Assembly: GCA_025453435.1 (NCBI GenBank)
Contig: JALOQI010000005.1
Coordinates: 1-11,229 of the forward strand
Reading direction: 5' to 3'
Length of the DNA: 11,229 bases
Source: Candidatus Omnitrophota bacterium
GTDB taxonomy: Bacteria; Omnitrophota; Koll11; Gygaellales; Profunditerraquicolaceae
Shown here in pieces: positions 7,912 through 11,229 of this stretch. The translations under genes and the position numbers were made by a program. Position 1 is the stretch's first letter. Every line of letters starts with the position of its first letter. The notes under the pieces are model-generated. The model saw nothing but the letters and a program-made list of their open reading frames with translations. It ran no database searches and was not told the DNA's origin.

Positions 7912-8421
7912 ATGTCTGATTTAATCTCGACGCAATTAATAACAAGTAAGATTCTGTTACTGCGCGGTAAGAAGGTCCTTCTGGATAGCGATTTAGCTCT
8001 TCTTTATTGTGTGCGTACTAAACGGCTCAATGAACAGGTAAAAAGAAACATAAAACGATTTCCTGAAGATTTTATGTTTCAATTGACCGCGAAAGAAAAA
8101 GAAGAGGTGGTCGCAAATTGCGACCACCTTAGATTTTTAAAATTTTCACCTCATTTGCCCTTAGCATTCACTGAGCAAGGCATAGCCATGCTTTCGGGTG
8201 TTCTCAATAGCGATCGGGCAATCGCAGTTAATATTCAGATCATGCGTGCATTCACTCAATTACGCCGGATGCTTTTGACTAATGCTGGTCTTAAGCGTAA
8301 GATAGAAGAAATGGAAAACAAATACGACAAACAGTTTACGATTGTATTTCAGGCCATTAAACAGTTGCTTGAGCCGCCTCCTGTAAAAGTAAAACCGCCT
8401 ATAGGTTTTCATCGCGACTAA
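7912..8421 (+). CDS. ORF6N-domain (KilA-N-related) DNA-binding protein
   Basis: 169 residues, apparently complete. The ORF6N domain fills the N-terminal two thirds: ILLLRGKKVLLDSDLALLY, TKRLNEQVKRNIKRFPEDF, MFQLTAKEKEEVVANCDHL, and LAFTEQGIAMLSGVLNSDRA followed by IQIMRAFTQLR. The tail is a short coiled coil (LKRKIEEMENKYDKQF) ending in PPIGFHRD, a usual ending for these small proteins. ORF6N is known from phage proteins and from many small chromosomal genes. It is thought to bind DNA, but the function of this form is unknown. Start at ATG 7912, with AAAGGGGG 8 bases upstream. The gene stands apart: about 41% GC by hand count of 7921-8400 against about 54% in sampled mreB lines, and it is flanked by related hairpin elements A and B. 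This points to horizontal acquisition. Family assignment is firm; role is open. Confidence 0.9.
   Translation: MSDLISTQLITSKILLLRGKKVLLDSDLALLYCVRTKRLNEQVKRNIKRFPEDFMFQLTAKEKEEVVANCDHLRFLKFSPHLPLAFTEQGIAMLSGVLNSDRAIAVNIQIMRAFTQLRRMLLTNAGLKRKIEEMENKYDKQFTIVFQAIKQLLEPPPVKVKPPIGFHRD
8105..8129. repeat. 25-base palindrome inside the ORF6N reading frame
   Basis: AGGTGGTCGCAA (8105-8116), one central A, then TTGCGACCACCT (8118-8129): a perfect 12-bp inverted repeat with a one-base centre. It encodes the EEVVANCDHL stretch of the ORF6N protein. It could be an operator for the protein itself or an mRNA hairpin, or it may follow from codon choice at a conserved motif. Confidence 0.75.
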
Positions 8422-8442
8422 TAGATGTAATGCAAGCTATAC

Positions 8443-8477
8443 CATAATATTGGATGAAATTTAACCTATATATTATG
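8443..8477. terminator. Weak AT-rich inverted repeat downstream of ORF6N gene
   Basis: CATAATAT (8443-8450) and ATATTATG (8470-8477) form a perfect 8-bp inverted repeat around a 19-base loop, followed by ATTTTC. It is too AT-rich and its loop is too long to be a good intrinsic terminator, and it may be chance in AT-rich DNA. The stronger hairpin just downstream is element B. Confidence 0.25.
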
Positions 8478-8483
8478 ATTTTC

Positions 8484-8569
8484 TTGTTGCGGGTGACTTG
8501 GTCTGTTGGAGCAGCACCTTGAAAATGTGAGCGGCCATGGATCACAGCCCAAGGCAGGACCCGCAACAA
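8484..8569 (+). repeat. Hairpin element B (related to element A), reads on plus strand
   Basis: 86 bases bounded by a perfect 11-bp inverted repeat: TTGTTGCGGGT (8484-8494) with ACCCGCAACAA (8559-8569). Next comes a 2x5 internal loop (GA 8495-8496 against GCAGG 8554-8558). The second helix is CTTGG (8497-8501) with CCAAG (8549-8553), one T/C mismatch, then CTGT (8503-8506) with ACAG (8544-8547). The apical region 8507-8543 contains GGAGCAG-C-ACCT and GAGCGG-C-CATGG, both shared with element A. No GGAA-loop SRP signature, no coding frame and no U-run is present. It lies between the ORF6N gene and the mreB promoter. It may be a small structured RNA, or a folded DNA end of a mobile unit. Confidence 0.85.
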
Positions 8570-8607
8570 CAGAGGCATAATACGGGTTGGATTTCGTATC
8601 TTTTCAT

Positions 8608-8636
8608 TTGACATACAGTTTAATTCCTGTTAGAAT
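8608..8636 (+). promoter_or_regulatory. Strong sigma70-type promoter of the mreBCD-mrdA operon
   Basis: TTGACA (8608-8613), a 17-base spacer, TAGAAT (8631-8636): a perfect -35 and a 5 of 6 match at -10, with ideal spacing. Transcription should start near 8643, giving a leader of about 27 bases to the mreB ATG at 8670. No other promoter of comparable quality is seen in the window. It starts 39 bases after element B ends. Confidence 0.85.
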
Positions 8637-8657
8637 CAAGAAACAGTGTGGCTCAAC

Positions 8658-8663
8658 AAGGAG
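8658..8663 (+). promoter_or_regulatory. Shine-Dalgarno sequence setting the mreB start at 8670
   Basis: AAGGAG ends 6 bases before ATG 8670. An in-frame GTG at 8646 would fall about 3 bases after the predicted transcription start with no room for a ribosome site, so 8670 is chosen. Confidence 0.85.
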
Positions 8664-8669
8664 AACCGT

Positions 8670-9743
8670 ATGGGTAAGTTCAATGATATCTCAAAAAAAG
8701 TATTGAATTACATATTCGGCCTGTTTTCCAATGACATGGGCATTGACCTTGGAACCGCATCTACCCTTGTTTACGTAAAGGGCGAAGGCGTCGTGCTTTG
8801 CGAGCCGTCAGTAGTTGCTATAGAAAAAGGCACTTCCCATGTGCTTGCTGTAGGGGAAGAGGCAAAGCGCATGCTTGGCAGGACGCCCGGAAATATAGTT
8901 GCCATAAGGCCCATGAAAGACGGCGTTATCGCGGATTTCGAGATAACCGAAGCAATGCTCCGCTATTTTATAAAGAAAGTCCATCATCGCCGCGTGCTTG
9001 TCAGGCCGCGCATACTTATTGCGATCCCCTCAGGCATAACCGAAGTCGAAAAAAGGGCTGTCAAGGATTCAGCGGAACGCGCAGGCGCCCGCGAGGTGTT
9101 CCTGATAGAAGAACCGGTTGCCGCGGCTATAGGCGTCGGCCTGCCTATTCAAGAGCCTATCGGCAACATGATAATAGACATAGGCGGCGGCACGACAGAG
9201 ATCGCAGTCATATCTCTTGCCGGCATTGTGTTTTCAAAATCCATCCGGATCGGCGGCGACGAAATGGATGTGGCTGTCATAGAATACTTGAAGAAGACCT
9301 ATAACCTTATGATAGGTGAGCGCACTGCCGAATACATAAAGATAAAGATCGGTTCGGCTTATCCTCTGCAGGAAGAGCTCACTCTTGAAGTCAAGGGAAG
9401 GGACCTTGTTGCAGGCCTGCCCAAGACGGTCACGATAACATCGGAAGAAGTGCGCGAAGCTCTCCAGGAGCCTCTGCGCGCGATACTCGAGGCTACTAAG
9501 ATAGCGCTCGAGCGCACTCCGCCGGAACTTTCGGGCGACCTTATAGAACACGGAATAGTCATGGCAGGCGGCGGCTCTTTATTAAAAGGCATCGATAAAC
9601 TCATCTCCGAAGAATCAGGCCTTGCTGTCCATGTCGCGGATGACCCGCTTACGGGAGTTGTGTGCGGCACCGGCAAGGTCCTCAATGAGATGAAGTATCT
9701 CAAAAAAGTCACTGTCCCCGTCAAATCCGAGATGCGTTCATAG
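8670..9743 (+). CDS. mreB: Rod shape-determining actin homologue MreB
   Basis: Bacterial actin that forms membrane-bound filaments and guides lateral peptidoglycan synthesis. 357 residues, complete. A short N-terminal segment with basic and hydrophobic residues (about 1-20, including [11 protein letters not shown]) resembles the amphipathic membrane-binding helix of Gram-negative MreB. Actin-fold nucleotide motifs: phosphate-1 [10 protein letters not shown] with Asp26, Gly28 and Thr29; [10 protein letters not shown] with Glu147-Glu148; phosphate-2 [13 protein letters not shown] with Asp170; adenosine loop [13 protein letters not shown] from residue 295. The family segments [12 protein letters not shown] and [13 protein letters not shown] are present. 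First gene of mreB-mreC-mreD-mrdA, behind a strong promoter, so it is probably well expressed and constitutive. Confidence 0.98.
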   Translation: MGKFNDISKKVLNYIFGLFSNDMGIDLGTASTLVYVKGEGVVLCEPSVVAIEKGTSHVLAVGEEAKRMLGRTPGNIVAIRPMKDGVIADFEITEAMLRYFIKKVHHRRVLVRPRILIAIPSGITEVEKRAVKDSAERAGAREVFLIEEPVAAAIGVGLPIQEPIGNMIIDIGGGTTEIAVISLAGIVFSKSIRIGGDEMDVAVIEYLKKTYNLMIGERTAEYIKIKIGSAYPLQEELTLEVKGRDLVAGLPKTVTITSEEVREALQEPLRAILEATKIALERTPPELSGDLIEHGIVMAGGGSLLKGIDKLISEESGLAVHVADDPLTGVVCGTGKVLNEMKYLKKVTVPVKSEMRS

Positions 9744-9755
9744 AGAAATTTTAAT

Positions 9756-10529
9756 GTGTTCAGGTTCAACCCAAAAACCACACTTGCCGTCCTCGGTTTC
9801 ATAATCCCCCTTTTAGCGCTGGCTTTTTTTGTGCCTTTCCTGAGGCCCCCCGTAATGTCGGTTTTTAAAGCCCCGCTCTATCTTTGCGATCTCATCGGCA
9901 GAGAGATAAGCGGGATATTTTTTTACCACCGCAATTACGCAGCGCGCAATACGCTCGCCCGCCGCGTGGATTATTTGAACAGTAATCTTATCGCAATGGA
10001 CGAATTAAAGACAGAGAACAAGCGCCTTTTGGATCTTCTTAGCCTCAAGCAGCAGCTGCCATATAAAGTCATAGCAGCCCGAGTCATAGGCAGAGAGCCT
10101 TCGAACTGGGCTTCCACGGTAATAATTAACAAGGGTTCGGCAAGCGGCATAAAAAAGGGCGCGGCCTCGGTAAGCTTTCTCGGCCTTGCCGGCAGGGTGG
10201 CTGATGTGAATCAGTCGACCAGCAAGGTCACGCTCATTAACGACCCGGGTGTGAATGTTTCAGCAAGGACCCAGAGGAGCAGGCAGGAGGGGCTTGTTTG
10301 CGGATCTCTTTCAGGCTCCCTTATATTCAAACTTCTGCCTAAAGATTGCGATATAGTTACGGGCGATACCGTAGTCACATCAGGCATGAGCCGGGTCTAT
10401 CCCAAAGGGCTTTTGATAGGGACGGTCAGCGCGATCGCCAGGGATTTTTCTGGCCTTGGCATGTACGCTGTCATAAAACCCGCAGTGGACCTTTCCAGCC
10501 TCGAGGAAGTTTTAATAATAGTCGAATGA
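9756..10529 (+). CDS. mreC: Rod shape-determining protein MreC
   Basis: Bitopic inner-membrane protein that links MreB inside to PBP2 and peptidoglycan synthesis outside. 257 residues. One transmembrane helix at about 9-29, a coiled coil at about 62-98 (LARRVDYLNSNL, MDELKTENKRLLDLLSLKQQ), then the periplasmic beta domains: AARVIGREPSNW, INKGSASGIKKG, GLAGRV, VTLINDPGVNVSARTQRS, TSGMSRVYPKGLLIGTV. The start is GTG at 9756, because it is the only start that keeps the whole membrane anchor. The ATG two bases upstream (9754) is out of frame, and the next in-frame ATG falls after the transmembrane helix. Only a weak GAGA ribosome site precedes it. It begins 12 bases after mreB and its stop overlaps mreD by four bases (ATGA). 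Confidence 0.95.
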   Translation: MFRFNPKTTLAVLGFIIPLLALAFFVPFLRPPVMSVFKAPLYLCDLIGREISGIFFYHRNYAARNTLARRVDYLNSNLIAMDELKTENKRLLDLLSLKQQLPYKVIAARVIGREPSNWASTVIINKGSASGIKKGAASVSFLGLAGRVADVNQSTSKVTLINDPGVNVSARTQRSRQEGLVCGSLSGSLIFKLLPKDCDIVTGDTVVTSGMSRVYPKGLLIGTVSAIARDFSGLGMYAVIKPAVDLSSLEEVLIIVE

Positions 10530-11008
10530 AAAAAATAGTTTTTGCGGCACTGATAATCGGCGCAGTGCTTTTGCAATCCACCCTTATAAGCCGGATCAGC
10601 TTTTTCGGCGCAAGGCCCGATCTGACATGGATAATGGTCATGGCCTGCGGTTTGTTCCTGGATTTGAGATCGGCTGTTTTTTTCTGCGCTTTGTGCGGCC
10701 TTTTAAAGGACAGCCTCGGGGTGAGTTCCTTCGGGGCGAGCACTATACTGTTTCCCATGTGGTGTATTGCTATTGCGTCTGCGTCAAAAAGGATATCGTT
10801 TGACGCTACGGCTGTATCAAGCCTTTTTCTTTTTTTTATGATGCTGGTAAATGCGGTTGTGTTGCGCATATTGCCGTATACATCAGCCGGGAATCTGCCT
10901 ATCGGTTCTTTTTTGCGCGTCAGCTTTATTGAATCGGCAAGTACGGCTTTGCTTTTTATATGGCTTGGGCCCGTGCTGCGGCGCGTAAGCCTTACAACCC
11001 TGTGGTGA
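10526..11008 (+). CDS. mreD: Rod shape-determining protein MreD
   Basis: Small polytopic inner-membrane protein of the rod complex. 160 residues, typical for MreD, with about five hydrophobic stretches: residues 4-22 (IVFAALIIGAVLLQSTLIS), a long central block with LTWIMVMACGLFLDL and FFCALCGLLKDSLG, then LFLFFMMLVNAVVLRIL, and a last one near ESASTALLFIWLG. GLLKDSLG and the following Gly/Ser-rich stretch match the usual MreD core. The family is weakly conserved in sequence, so position between mreC and mrdA is an important part of the call. ATG 10526 shares ATGA with the mreC stop, so translation is probably coupled. Confidence 0.92.
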   Translation: MKKIVFAALIIGAVLLQSTLISRISFFGARPDLTWIMVMACGLFLDLRSAVFFCALCGLLKDSLGVSSFGASTILFPMWCIAIASASKRISFDATAVSSLFLFFMMLVNAVVLRILPYTSAGNLPIGSFLRVSFIESASTALLFIWLGPVLRRVSLTTLW

Positions 11009-11010
11009 AT

Positions 11011-11229
11011 ATGAGGCCAAGGATCTTCAGTTTTTTAATGGCGGTTGATTTTTTATTCCTGGCTGCTGCGCTTTCCCGGATGCAGTTATTGCAGGGAAGG
11101 CACTACCGCCAGAGCAGCGATAAGAACTGCATCCGCCTTATACCGCAGACTGGCATGAGGGGCAACATCCTCGACCGCAACGGCGTTTGCATAGTCGACA
11201 GCGTGCTTACATATGATGTTGTCGTTCTT
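11011..11229 (+). CDS. mrdA: Penicillin-binding protein 2, N-terminal fragment cut by window end
   Basis: Monofunctional transpeptidase that cross-links peptidoglycan during cell elongation, working with RodA. Only the first 73 codons are present. A transmembrane segment (about residues 5-22) leads into the pedestal domain: LSRMQLLQGRHYRQSSDKN, then RLIPQTGMRGNILDRNG (Arg50, Gly51, Asp55-Arg56-Asn57-Gly58) and LTYDVVV, the standard opening of high-molecular-weight class B PBPs. The catalytic SxxK lies beyond the window. ATG 11011 is used; in-frame GTGs at 11002 and 11005 are alternatives, and the second would overlap the mreD stop as GTGA. PBP2 rather than PBP3/FtsI is inferred from its place after mreD. 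Confidence 0.93.
   Translation, partial: MRPRIFSFLMAVDFLFLAAALSRMQLLQGRHYRQSSDKNCIRLIPQTGMRGNILDRNGVCIVDSVLTYDVVVL

Noticed and set aside
8484..8569. Element B as a small bacterial SRP RNA (CAGCCCAAGGCAG resembles the 4.5S RNA segment CAGCCAAGGCAG)
   Set aside because: The diagnostic domain IV core (CAGGUC, GGAA loop, AGCAG across the loop) is absent and the match lies in a helix whose sequence differs in element A.
7632..8569. Elements A and B as integron attC sites around a cassette gene
   Set aside because: Folded arms fit loosely, but the core GTTRRRY/RYYYAAC boxes are missing at the ends, A and B are in opposite orientation, and no integrase is present.
8798..9304. Second plus-strand open frame inside mreB (168 codons)
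   Set aside because: Translates to an Arg/His/Cys-rich sequence typical of an out-of-frame shadow; mreB is intact in the other frame.

Overview
The window is bacterial housekeeping DNA with one accessory insertion. The genes are those of a rod-shaped, Gram-negative-type bacterium: MreB/MreC/MreD/PBP2, lipoprotein signal peptidase, and a shikimate-pathway EPSP synthase of the SAQVKS type. The gene content and order would fit a little-cultured phylum such as Omnitrophota (PVC group). That assignment is a low-confidence inference, because nothing here is a taxonomic marker. Housekeeping genes sample at about 54% GC (four lines of mreB counted by hand).

Left block (2-5403, all plus strand, no gaps): the end of mtnP (methylthioadenosine salvage), then ileS, a TraR/DksA-type zinc-finger gene, lspA and a RluA/RluD pseudouridine synthase gene. 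Spacings are 1-11 bases or ATGA overlaps, so this is almost certainly one operon. The order ileS - TraR/DksA-like - lspA - pseudouridine synthase is the same as ileS-ylyA-lspA-ylyB in Bacillus subtilis.

Middle block (5413-7629): a plausible promoter, an unnamed membrane-anchored coiled-coil protein with a small C-terminal beta-type domain, and aroA immediately behind it.

Accessory island (7632-8569): a 172-base long-hairpin element (A) starts three bases after the aroA stop. Next comes an AT-rich ORF6N-domain gene (about 41% GC) with a 25-base palindrome inside its reading frame. An 86-base hairpin element (B) follows. A, read on the minus strand, and B, read on the plus strand, are clearly related. 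They share several unpaired sequence blocks and the same fold: an 11-bp basal helix, a 2x5 internal loop, and a second helix of 10-11 positions. Their helices differ in sequence but stay paired. Two-copy covariation of this kind points to a structured RNA or folded single-stranded DNA element that I cannot assign to a known family. This is the most interesting part of the window.

Right block (8608-11229): a near-consensus sigma70-type promoter (TTGACA, 17-base spacer, TAGAAT) directly after element B drives mreB-mreC-mreD-mrdA, the rod-elongation (elongasome) operon. mrdA (PBP2) runs off the window end. No tRNA, rRNA, CRISPR array or intact transposase was seen.
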